Shown: one piece after another, positions 25,260-32,511 of the stretch | Numbering within the stretch: the first letter of the stretch is position 1 | Layout: each line of letters opens with the position of its first letter | NCBI GenBank assembly: GCA_003478355.1 | Contig: QUFC01000006.1 | Span: 1-64,000, forward strand | Reading direction: 5' to 3' | From: Lachnospiraceae bacterium AM48-27BH | Lineage (GTDB): Bacteria > Bacillota > Clostridia > Lachnospirales > Lachnospiraceae | Length of the DNA: 64,000 nucleotides | Notes under the pieces: model-generated | What the model saw: the letters and a program-made list of their open reading frames with translations, nothing else | The model's database searches: none | What the model was told of the DNA's origin: nothing | Translations under genes and position numbers: made by a program

Positions 25260-25450
25260 ACAAAACAAAAGAAAGACCAACCTCACAGCCGATAACGGTA
25301 AATATAGATAAATTGTCTGCAATGTTATCTTGTGGTCATGCTACTGCAAGAAAGATTGGAGAACAGGCAGGAGCAAAAATTGTGATTGGACGTAGGGTTC
25401 TTTATTCGGTAGAAAAAGTCAAAAATTACCTCTCATATCTGGAAGAATAA
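25256..25450 (+). CDS. xis: Excisionase
   Basis: 64 residues, small and basic, with a MerR-like winged helix (VNIDKLSAMLSCGHATARKIGEQAGAKIVIGRRVLYSVEKVKNYL). It matches Tn916 Xis in size and position directly before int. It bends the ICE ends and directs integrase to excision. GGAGGG lies 9 bases upstream. Confidence 0.93.
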   Translation: MNKTKERPTSQPITVNIDKLSAMLSCGHATARKIGEQAGAKIVIGRRVLYSVEKVKNYLSYLEE

Positions 25451-25555
25451 CACCCTTTTTCATTTATGTTTCTTGTGATATATGGTATAATATTTATAGA
25501 CATAACCACGTCATGAGAACAAAAAAGGGGGCTATTACAGAAAGGAATGTTTCTC

Positions 25556-26772
25556 ATGGCAAATAGCAGAAAAGACCATAAAGGAAGAAAATTAAGAGAG
25601 GGCGAAAGCTGGCGTAAAGATGGTAGATATAGTTACCGTTATACAGATATAAGAAGTGGAAAACGTCTGACAGTATATGCAAAGGATTTACCGGAATTAA
25701 GGGAAAAGGAAAAGCAGATTGCAAAAGACTTGGAAGATAACATTTTAACTGATGGAGCAATCAAAAAACTTACTCTTAATAAATTGTTTGAAAGATATAT
25801 GTCCACTAGGGAGCTGAAAGAATCTACTAGAGCAAATTATCTGAAAACATGGGAGAATCGTGTCAAAGACGAAATTGGAAACATCAAGGTTGTTCAGATT
25901 TTACCATCACACATCAAATCGTTTTACTCAAAACTTTCTAAAGCAGGATACGCATATTCTACAATAAAATTTATTAACAATATGATTTATCCGGCACTGG
26001 AAATGGCTGTTGATGATGATATTATCCGCAAGAATCCGGCAAAGTTTTCTATCAGTGATTATGGTAGACAGGCAGAAGAACGTATTGCCTTAACAGTTTT
26101 ACAACAGGAAAAAATGCTGGAATTTGTGAAAAATAATCAAGTATACAACACCTACTATCCAATGCTCAGAATCATGTTAGGAACTGGTGTAAGGTGCGGA
26201 GAACTGATTGGATTGACTTGGGAAGATGTAGATGTCAGAACAAAAGCAGTAAGTATTGACCATCAGTTGATTTATAAAGATTTAGGAGATGGCTATAAAT
26301 TCCATATTTCCACGCCAAAGACGGATTCTGGAATCCGAACTATCCCTATGACATCAGATGTACAAAGAGCATTTGAAGAACAAAAGAAATTAAACTTTAT
26401 GCTTCAAAAAGGAAAAGATGTTGAGATAGACGGTTATAAAGGATTCATTTTCATGGCAAAGTCCGGCAGACCGCTCATGCCTAGTGCAATAAACAATATC
26501 TTATATAATATTGTAGACGCATATAACAAAAAAGAAGTTCAAATTGCAAAGACTGAACATAGAAATGCTGAATTGTTACCAACGGTATCCGCTCACATTA
26601 TGCGACATACGGCTTGTACCAGAATGGCAGAAAAGAGGATAGACGTAAAAGTTCTTCAATATATTATGGGACACGCCACATAGATGTAACAATGGACGTA
26701 TATAACCATGTAAGTGAGATGTCCAGAATTGAGAGTGAAATCACAAGGCTGGAAAGCGTAGCAATTAGTTGA
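25556..26772 (+). pseudogene. int: Tn916-type tyrosine integrase, frameshifted before the catalytic Tyr
   Basis: A 405-residue Tn916-type integrase is encoded if one base is added near 26682. The arm-binding domain (about 1-70), core-binding domain (about 75-180) and catalytic domain are visible, with Arg213 (GTGVRCGEL), HIMRHT and GH (MGHA). The frame then stops after YIMGHAT, whereas the -1 frame continues DVTMDVYNHV with the nucleophilic Tyr at codon 26701-26703 and ends at TGA 26770. GCCACATAG reads as GCCAACATA with one A lost. As written, the protein lacks its nucleophile. Start ATG 25556 is spaced better from AAAGG than the upstream ATG. Confidence 0.9.
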
Positions 26773-26812
26773 CACCAAAAATAAAAAAATTGGTGTCAAA
26801 ATGGTGTCAAAT
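26769..26812 (+). repeat. Candidate integrase arm-type repeats, right end
   Basis: TTGACACCAA (26769-26778) is inverted relative to TTGGTGTCAA (26790-26799), and TGGTGTCAAA repeats directly after (26802-26811). GGTGTCA words near int are typical arm sites for Tn916-type integrases. The inverted pair also forms a hairpin at the int stop that could act as terminator. 26813-26885 is AT-rich with TTGCAAACC...GGTTTGCAA as a further inverted repeat and holds no gene. Confidence 0.5.
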
Positions 26813-26885
26813 CAAGAAAAAGTGATGATTATAAGGAAAAAAAGTGTTGCAAACCCCGTAAAATCAAGGTTTGCAAAAAAAATCT

Positions 26886-26904
26886 CAAAAAATTAGCACT
26901 CAAC
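26886..26904 (+). repeat. attR core repeat (overlaps intact CIRCE)
   Basis: Exact copy of the 19-bp repeat at 3355-3373. Here TTAGCACTC is continued by the right CIRCE arm, so the chromosome side of attR retains a complete operator. Confidence 0.88.
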
Positions 26905-26935
26905 ACTTGACAGTGCTAATAATATGTGTTATATT
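26893..26935 (+). promoter_or_regulatory. CIRCE operator and heat-shock promoter for hsp20 pair
   Basis: TTAGCACTC (26893-26901), 9-bp spacer, CAGTGCTAA (26911-26919) is one base off the consensus CIRCE bound by HrcA. TTGACA (26907-26912), 17-bp spacer and TATATT (26930-26935) form a near-consensus sigma-A promoter overlapping it. The rest of 26936-27037 is the untranslated leader, ending in AAAAGGAGAG. Confidence 0.92.
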
Positions 26936-27037
26936 ACACGTAGAACAAAGGAAAAGGGAACGAAAGAGTGAAATGAAGATCTCGGAAATCCCCGAATTCC
27001 AAAGGTTTTAGATCAACGACAAAAGGAGAGATGACTT

Positions 27038-27460
27038 ATGATGTTGATGCCTAGTATTTTTCATGATGATGTATTTGATGATTTCTTTGATTTCAGTGCT
27101 CCGGCTTATTCAGGCAGTGAGCTGATGAATACAGATATAAAAGAGACGGAGAAAGGTTATGAACTGGCGATCAGCCTTCCGGGTGTGAAGAAGGAAGATA
27201 TCAAGGCGGAAGTCAAGGATGGTTACCTGATGATCACCGCAGCTGCTAACAGTAAGACTGACGAGAAGGACAAAACCGGTAAGTATATCCGCAGAGAGCG
27301 TTATAGTGGCTCTATGAGCAGAAGCTTTTATGTTGGTGATGGCGTAAGCCAGGAAGACATCAAAGCAAAATTTGAAAATGGTGTTCTGACACTGGATGTC
27401 CCGAAGAAGGAAGCAAAACCGGCAGTCGAAGAAAAGAAGACCATTGCGATTGAAGGATAA
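27038..27460 (+). CDS. Small heat-shock protein Hsp20, first copy
   Basis: 140 residues. The alpha-crystallin domain spans about 32-128 (NTDIKETEKGYELAISLPGVKKEDIKAEVKDGYLMI, ..., RSFYVGDGVSQEDIKAKFENGVLTLDVPKKE). It is an ATP-independent chaperone that holds unfolding proteins. It is expressed from the CIRCE promoter at 26.9 kb, now the first chromosomal gene after the ICE. AAAAGGAGAGATGACTT precedes the ATG and is repeated exactly at the second copy. Confidence 0.95.
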   Translation: MMLMPSIFHDDVFDDFFDFSAPAYSGSELMNTDIKETEKGYELAISLPGVKKEDIKAEVKDGYLMITAAANSKTDEKDKTGKYIRRERYSGSMSRSFYVGDGVSQEDIKAKFENGVLTLDVPKKEAKPAVEEKKTIAIEG

Positions 27461-27542
27461 TGGAGTTGCAGATTCCACATCCCCATTTGGAATGTGATAA
27501 CGATACGATAGGAAAGACATATTTAAAAAGGAGAGATGACTT

Positions 27543-28001
27543 ATGTTAATGCCTAGTATTTTTGGTGAGAATTTATTTGATGATTTCTTTGGTTTTCCAT
27601 TTTATGATGACAAAGCAGATAAAAAGGTTGAGAAGAAGCTGTATGGTCGTCATGCCCAGAACCTGATGAAGACCGATATTAAGGAAACTGATGCGGGCTA
27701 TGAGCTGGAGATCGATCTTCCTGGCTTTACCAAGGATGAGGTTTCCGCAGAATTGAACAACGGTTACTTAACGGTCAGCGCAGCTAAGGGGCTGGATCAG
27801 GATGAACAGGAGAAAGACACCGGACGTTACATCAGACGTGAGCGTTACGCAGGTTCCTGTCAGAGAAGCTTCTATGTTGGCGATGATGTCACAGAAGAAG
27901 ATATCAAAGGCGAGTTCAAACATGGTATCCTGAAACTGTTTGTTCCGAAGAAAGAAGCAAAACCTGCAGTTGAGCAGAAGAAATACATTGCAATTGAATA
28001 A
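27543..28001 (+). CDS. Small heat-shock protein Hsp20, second copy
   Basis: 152 residues, paralogous to the gene 82 bases upstream (MLMPSIFGENLFDDFFGFPFYDDK..., RRERYAGSCQRSFYVGDDVTEEDIKGEFKHGILKLFVPKKEAKPAVE). It has a longer, Lys-rich linker after the N-terminal arm. The identical 17-base leader before both start codons indicates tandem duplication. Both lack their own CIRCE except for the shared upstream one, so they form a heat-inducible operon. Confidence 0.95.
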   Translation: MLMPSIFGENLFDDFFGFPFYDDKADKKVEKKLYGRHAQNLMKTDIKETDAGYELEIDLPGFTKDEVSAELNNGYLTVSAAKGLDQDEQEKDTGRYIRRERYAGSCQRSFYVGDDVTEEDIKGEFKHGILKLFVPKKEAKPAVEQKKYIAIE

Positions 28002-28061
28002 TCAGACCCTATTGTCTGAACTGTGATTGCACGGTTTGGCTGAGTTATGATTGCACAATAG

Positions 28062-28103
28062 AAACGGGAGCGGAGAGCGAGAAGCTTTCTGCCCCCGTTT
28101 TTT
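28062..28103 (+). terminator. Terminator of the hsp20 operon
   Basis: AAACGGG (28062-28068) pairs with CCCGTTT (28094-28100) around an internal AGCGGAGAGCGAGAAGCTTT arm, followed by TTT. It lies between convergent genes. Confidence 0.75.
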
Positions 28104-28144
28104 CTGCATTTCGTGGTATTATAAAATTCAGTCAGCCGTTCCTG

Positions 28145-29155
28145 CTATTTGCATCGATCCCTGAACCATGGGATCACAAGCTCTGGAGCTGCTTCATGTC
28201 CTCCATCAAAAACGAAGCTTTGTAATTGATGGGGACAATCAAAAATCTGATAAGCTTCCCTGACTACGGAAAATGCTTTTTGGGCACCAGATAAAGCGAA
28301 TACATGATCAGTTTTTCCGGTCAATAAAAGCAAAGGTTTTGGTGCAAAAAGAGAGATGATCTGAGGACCATCGGCGATCCGTGTCATACCCGGAACAAAA
28401 TTATCGATACAATGGTGATGGACAAATAAGGTGTCAGGCCAGGTACATGGATACCCGGAGAGAATCATATGGTCAATACGGGAATCACAGGCACTCAGAT
28501 ACATGGCACACATACCACCGCCGGAAATACCGAAAACGGATATGGTTTCTGCATTCTGCTGTTTCATAAAATCTACGATCTTCATGGCTTGGAACGAACG
28601 AAGACCGGCCAAAGAAAATCCGGAGGCCAGTAATTGCGTCCCATTCGGAAAACAAGAGCCTTCTGTACTATTTCCCATGTCATAATGCTGTTTATGAGCA
28701 TCTCCAAAGCCTATCATTTCAGGAGCGTAGACTCGGTAGCCTTCCTTGGCAAGAAGAAGAGGAAGATATTTATGGTATGGGGAAGGTTCTAAGTGTTTTA
28801 AGGCACCCTGGATACCAAACTTATCATGACCGTGCAGATATAAAATACTTTTTGAGGCAGGATTGTTAGCACCTGCAATATAAAGCGGCGTATTCAGATG
28901 CCGAATACCCTGGAGACAGTATTTTTCTATAAGAACATCATCCGTATAAAACTGTTCTATGAGTTGGGCAGAAACCGGGACAGAAAGAAGATTGGATAAT
29001 TCCTGAATGCGCAGAAGATCCCGCACTTCATTTCTTTTTTTGATCTGCCATTTAGAAAAATCATCTTTGGTGTAATCGGGAGGCAGAGGCGTAGGGAGTG
29101 TTTGCGTGTAAAGATAGTCCAGCAATGCATCACTGCAAAAATCGGTATTCGACAT
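28145..29155 (-). CDS. Alpha/beta hydrolase, dienelactone hydrolase or acetyl esterase type
   Basis: 336 residues. The oxyanion strand SILYLHGHDKFG, nucleophile elbow GISGGG (Ser in SVFGISGGGM, about 211), acid Asp in LTGKTDHVF and His in FDGGHE complete a Ser-Asp-His triad. No signal peptide is present, so it acts in the cytoplasm. The family includes carbohydrate esterases and uncharacterised peptidase-like hydrolases; the substrate is unknown. It stands alone between hsp20 and the MATE gene on the opposite strand. GGAGGATCCGAT precedes its start. Confidence 0.85.
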   Translation of the reverse strand: MSNTDFCSDALLDYLYTQTLPTPLPPDYTKDDFSKWQIKKRNEVRDLLRIQELSNLLSVPVSAQLIEQFYTDDVLIEKYCLQGIRHLNTPLYIAGANNPASKSILYLHGHDKFGIQGALKHLEPSPYHKYLPLLLAKEGYRVYAPEMIGFGDAHKQHYDMGNSTEGSCFPNGTQLLASGFSLAGLRSFQAMKIVDFMKQQNAETISVFGISGGGMCAMYLSACDSRIDHMILSGYPCTWPDTLFVHHHCIDNFVPGMTRIADGPQIISLFAPKPLLLLTGKTDHVFALSGAQKAFSVVREAYQIFDCPHQLQSFVFDGGHEAAPELVIPWFRDRCK

Positions 29156-29285
29156 ATCGGATCCTCCTCGTATGGAATGAAAGTTAGTTATGCTTATTAT
29201 AGCAGAAAGAAAAGGCCAGAAAAGGGTTATATTGCAAGAAAATTTTGTTTGACTTTTTAAAAAACAGGAAATATAATTACAACGA

Positions 29286-29409
29286 ACGAGTAGCAGGTGA
29301 GCGTAAATCCAGTTTCCCTGCTGCTCGTTTTTTTAGAATATTTGCCAAGAAAAAGTGTGTAGCTTGTCCGCGTAAGTCCAGCTTGTATGATAAGGTGCGC
29401 ACTTTTTTT
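29286..29409 (+). promoter_or_regulatory. Tandem hairpin leader upstream of the MATE gene
   Basis: ACGAGTAGCAGG (from 29286) pairs with CCTGCTGCTCGT (ending 29328) over 12 pairs, then TTTTTT. A second structure runs AAAGTGTG (29352-29359) to CGCACTTT (29398-29405), then TTTTT. Both loops carry GCGTAANTCCAG (29301-29312 and 29370-29381). Two terminator-like hairpins with one shared loop motif directly before a start codon suggest a cis-acting RNA controlling the exporter. It matches no riboswitch class I recognise. Confidence 0.55.
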
Positions 29410-29437
29410 GTGCAGAAAAGAGAGGAGTTAAAACAAA

Positions 29438-30805
29438 ATGACAGAAAGTAACAAGATGAAGGATATGCCGGTGAATAAGCTGATGATTCAGATGGGGGTT
29501 CCAATGATCTTATCCATGGCATTGCAGGCGGTCTATAACATTGTAGACAGTGCATTTGTAGGAAATATGAGAGCGGGGAGTGAAGCGGCATTAAATGCGT
29601 TGACATTGGTATTTCCGGTGCAGATGCTTATGGTGGCAGTGGGAATTGGAACTGGTGTAGGAACGAATGCACTTTTAGCCAGGACACTGGGGCAGGGAAA
29701 TAGGAATAAGGCTGCAAAGGTAGCGGGAAACAGTCTGTTTCTGGGTGTAATCATTTATGTGGTGTGCTTGTTATTTGGTATCTTTGGTGTGAAGGCATAT
29801 ATTTCATCACAGACAGTAGATCCGGAAGTGCTTGAGATGGGAGTCAGCTATCTGAAGATATGCTGCGTGGTTTCTTTTGGAATTGTCTTCTTTTCTTTGT
29901 TTGAAAAGTTATTGCAGGCAACCGGTCGTTCTCTTTATTCTACGATCGGACAGGTGGTTGGTGCGGTTGTCAATATCATCCTCGATCCGATCATGATCTA
30001 TGGCATTGGTCCGTGTCCTGAAATGGGAGTGAAGGGTGCAGCTTATGCAACGGTAATTGGACAGGTAGGATCTGCCGTATTGCTTTTGATCTTTCATATC
30101 AGACTGAATAAGGAATTTGAGCATGGTGTGAATGATATGAAGCCGGATGCTGGTGTTATAAAAGAAATCTATGCGATCGGACTTCCGGCAATCATTGCCC
30201 AGGCATTGATGTCCATTATGGTTTATGTGATGAATCTGATCCTGAAATTCAATCCGTCAACCCAGACAGGCTATGGTTTATTCTATAAGGTTCAGCAGTT
30301 TGTTCTGTTTCTTGCTTTTGGTCTGCGAGATGCGATCACCCCGATCATTGCATTTGCTTATGGAATGCGGAACAAGAAGAGAATTCAGGATGGAATCAAA
30401 TATGGTCTGATCTATACCATAGCTTTGATGATTCTGGGAATTGCGATCACAGAGATTTTCCCGGGGGAATTTGCAACGCTGTTCAATGTAGGACAGTCAA
30501 GAATCTATTTTATTGACGCGATGAGAATTATCTCAGTCAGCTTTTTGTTTGTCGGGATCAATGTCGCTTATCAGGGCATTTATCAGGCATTGGACGGAGG
30601 CGTGGAATCTTTGGTTATTTCGCTTTTGAGACAGCTTATCATCATCCTGCCACTGGCTGGAATCTTTTCTTTATTTGTCAGAAATGGCCAGATGGGAGTT
30701 TCATTGATCTGGTGGGCATTTCCGATCACTGAGATGATCGCATGCCTGGTCGGATATGTATTCTTAAAGAGGATTAGAAATAATAAGGTTAACACATTAA
30801 GCTAA
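29438..30805 (+). CDS. MATE family exporter
   Basis: 455 residues, twelve-helix MATE pattern ([31 protein letters not shown]). GAGGAG lies 10 bases before the ATG. The upstream tandem hairpin leader suggests regulated expression, possibly by premature termination. The cytidylate kinase-like gene follows after 13 bases, so they are likely cotranscribed. The substrate is unknown. It is the third MATE exporter in this window, two chromosomal and one ICE-borne. Confidence 0.93.
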   Translation: MTESNKMKDMPVNKLMIQMGVPMILSMALQAVYNIVDSAFVGNMRAGSEAALNALTLVFPVQMLMVAVGIGTGVGTNALLARTLGQGNRNKAAKVAGNSLFLGVIIYVVCLLFGIFGVKAYISSQTVDPEVLEMGVSYLKICCVVSFGIVFFSLFEKLLQATGRSLYSTIGQVVGAVVNIILDPIMIYGIGPCPEMGVKGAAYATVIGQVGSAVLLLIFHIRLNKEFEHGVNDMKPDAGVIKEIYAIGLPAIIAQALMSIMVYVMNLILKFNPSTQTGYGLFYKVQQFVLFLAFGLRDAITPIIAFAYGMRNKKRIQDGIKYGLIYTIALMILGIAITEIFPGEFATLFNVGQSRIYFIDAMRIISVSFLFVGINVAYQGIYQALDGGVESLVISLLRQLIIILPLAGIFSLFVRNGQMGVSLIWWAFPITEMIACLVGYVFLKRIRNNKVNTLS

Positions 30806-30818
30806 GGAGGACTCAGAA

Positions 30819-31445
30819 ATGGAAAAAAGAATCATCACGATCAGCAGAGAATTTGGAAGCGGTGGACGGTTTATCGGAGAAGAAGTCGCAAAGAAGCTGG
30901 GAATTGCCTATTATGATAAAAACATCATCAGTCAGATTGCGGAAAAGTCCGGATTGTCACCGGAATACATTCAGGAAAGTGCAGAATTGTCTCCGAAAAA
31001 AGGGCTGCTCGCATATGAACTTGCCGGACGCGATATCACCGGAAAATCAGTAGAGGATATGGTATATGAGGTACAGAGAAATGTGATACTGGAGCTGGCA
31101 GAGAAGGTACCTTGCGTGATCATTGGGAGAAATGCCGATTTTATCCTGAAAGACCGGGATGATGTGCTGAATGTATTTATTCATGGTGATATGCCGGAAA
31201 AAATACAGCGGATCATGCGCCTGTACAAGGTAAACGAGCAGGAAGCTATCAAAATGATGTCAGACACCGATAAAAGACGCAGGACAAATTATGATTTTTA
31301 CACGGATCAAAAATGGGGAAAAGCCAGCAACTATACGTTGTGTCTGAACAGTTCTCAGATTGGATATGACAGATGTGAGATGATCATTGTGGAATGCCTG
31401 AAACAGAAATTTGCTTCTTGCAAAGTAGAAAAAAGCATGATATAA
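30819..31445 (+). CDS. Cytidylate kinase-like family protein
   Basis: 208 residues. The P-loop is ISREFGSGGRFIG (about 7-19) and the adenine/LID region is MRLYKVNEQEAIKMM...DKRRRTNYDFYT. This cytidylate kinase-like family is common in Clostridia next to transporters; NMP specificity is not established, and true Cmk residues are only partly conserved. AAGGAGG precedes the ATG. A terminator follows at 31461. Confidence 0.88.
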   Translation: MEKRIITISREFGSGGRFIGEEVAKKLGIAYYDKNIISQIAEKSGLSPEYIQESAELSPKKGLLAYELAGRDITGKSVEDMVYEVQRNVILELAEKVPCVIIGRNADFILKDRDDVLNVFIHGDMPEKIQRIMRLYKVNEQEAIKMMSDTDKRRRTNYDFYTDQKWGKASNYTLCLNSSQIGYDRCEMIIVECLKQKFASCKVEKSMI

Positions 31446-31460
31446 CAGAAACAGAAAAAA

Positions 31461-31488
31461 AGAAAAGCCGCTGGAAGGCGGCTTTTCT
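31461..31488 (+). terminator. Terminator after the MATE/kinase pair
   Basis: AGAAAAGCCGC (31461-31471) pairs with GCGGCTTTTCT (31478-31488), with a six-base loop and a short T run inside the 3' arm. Confidence 0.8.
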
Positions 31489-31542
31489 AAAACACTGCAG
31501 TTAGTCAATACTAACTCTAAAAACTACGAGGTGATGAGACAA

Positions 31543-32319
31543 ATGGAAACTGTTTTCGGAATTCTGATTCCTTTTTTAGGTACAACACTGGGGGCGGCTT
31601 GTGTGTTTTTTATGAAAAGATCTCTGGGAGACCTGGTGCAGCGTTCTCTTGCGGGCTTTGCCGCCGGGGTGATGGTCGCCGCGGCGATCTGGAGCCTGTT
31701 GATTCCGGCCATTGAGCAGTCGGAAGACTTAGGAAAGCTGTCCTTCTTCCCGGCATTTGCGGGTTTCTGGGCTGGTGTGTTGTTTTTGCTCATGCTTGAC
31801 CGGCTGATTCCTCATCTTCATGTGGGCAGTGATCAGGCGGAAGGACCGAAAAGTAAGCTGGGACGCACGACCATGATGGTGTTGGCGGTGACCCTACATA
31901 ATATTCCAGAGGGAATGGCAGTGGGTGTGATGTACGCAGGCTTTCTTGCAGGTAATTCGCAGATCACGGCAGCAGGCGCGCTGGCATTGTCTATTGGTAT
32001 CGCCATTCAGAATTTTCCAGAGGGCGCGATCATCTCCATGCCACTTAGAGCAGAGGGGGAGAGCAAGGTCAGGGCATTTGTGGGCGGTGTACTTTCAGGT
32101 ATTGTGGAACCGATCGGCGCTGTGCTGACGATTCTGGCGGCACAGCTTGTGATTCCGGCATTGCCGTACCTGTTGAGCTTCGCTGCCGGTGCAATGCTCT
32201 ATGTTGTCGTAGAAGAACTGATCCCTGAAATGTCTCAGGGGAGGCACTCCAATATCGGTACCGTGTTCTTTGCAGTCGGATTCAGCGTGATGATGGTGTT
32301 GGATGTGGCACTTGGATAA
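31543..32319 (+). CDS. ZIP family metal transporter
   Basis: 258 residues from ATG 31543 (GAGGTGATG upstream; GTG 31531 is the longest alternative). Eight membrane segments are expected. The metal-binding helices are visible: HNIPEGMAVGVMY and IAIQNFPEGAIISMPL, where His, Asn and Glu line the Zn2+/Fe2+ path. It imports or moves divalent metal across the membrane. A His-containing loop (LIPHLHVGSD) precedes helix 4. It is monocistronic, with clpB downstream on its own promoter. Confidence 0.92.
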   Translation: METVFGILIPFLGTTLGAACVFFMKRSLGDLVQRSLAGFAAGVMVAAAIWSLLIPAIEQSEDLGKLSFFPAFAGFWAGVLFLLMLDRLIPHLHVGSDQAEGPKSKLGRTTMMVLAVTLHNIPEGMAVGVMYAGFLAGNSQITAAGALALSIGIAIQNFPEGAIISMPLRAEGESKVRAFVGGVLSGIVEPIGAVLTILAAQLVIPALPYLLSFAAGAMLYVVVEELIPEMSQGRHSNIGTVFFAVGFSVMMVLDVALG

Positions 32320-32421
32320 AAATATAACTGTGAAGGCATGGAACAGTTACAATGAAATAATGATACCGCAGAAAATAGAAAGATACATAACTCATAGGAT
32401 TCACAAAAAGTTCACAAATAA

Positions 32422-32464
32422 TTAGCACTCATCTCTTGACAGTGCTAACAATGTGTGTTATAGT
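32422..32464 (+). promoter_or_regulatory. CIRCE operator and promoter of clpB
   Basis: TTAGCACTC (32422-32430), nine-base spacer ATCTCTTGA, CAGTGCTAA (32440-32448). TTGACA (32436-32441), 17-bp spacer, TATAGT (32459-32464). The layout is nearly identical to the hsp20 promoter at 26893, so both form one HrcA regulon. Confidence 0.92.
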
Positions 32465-32511
32465 ACGGATAGAACAAAGAAATGACATCAGTTCCGAAAG
32501 GGGGAACGGTT

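Larger units (their letters stand above)
3355..26904 (+). mobile_element. Tn916-family integrative and conjugative element
   Basis: The element is bounded by the 19-bp direct repeat CAAAAAATTAGCACTCAAC at 3355-3373 and 26886-26904. Gene order matches Tn916: orf23, orf22, orf21 (FtsK), oriT, orf20, orf19, ardA, orf17, orf16, orf15, orf14, orf13, KTR gene, orf9, orf7, orf8, xis, int, with the integrase at the right end. Differences from Tn916 are a surface adhesin at the left end, a PadR-DUF1700 pair, a YgiT-type gene, a doubled ardA, and a PadR/MATE cargo in place of tet(M). It lies between the threonine aldolase gene and the hsp20 operon and occupies the CIRCE operator. The frameshifted int suggests it may be trapped. 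Confidence 0.93.
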
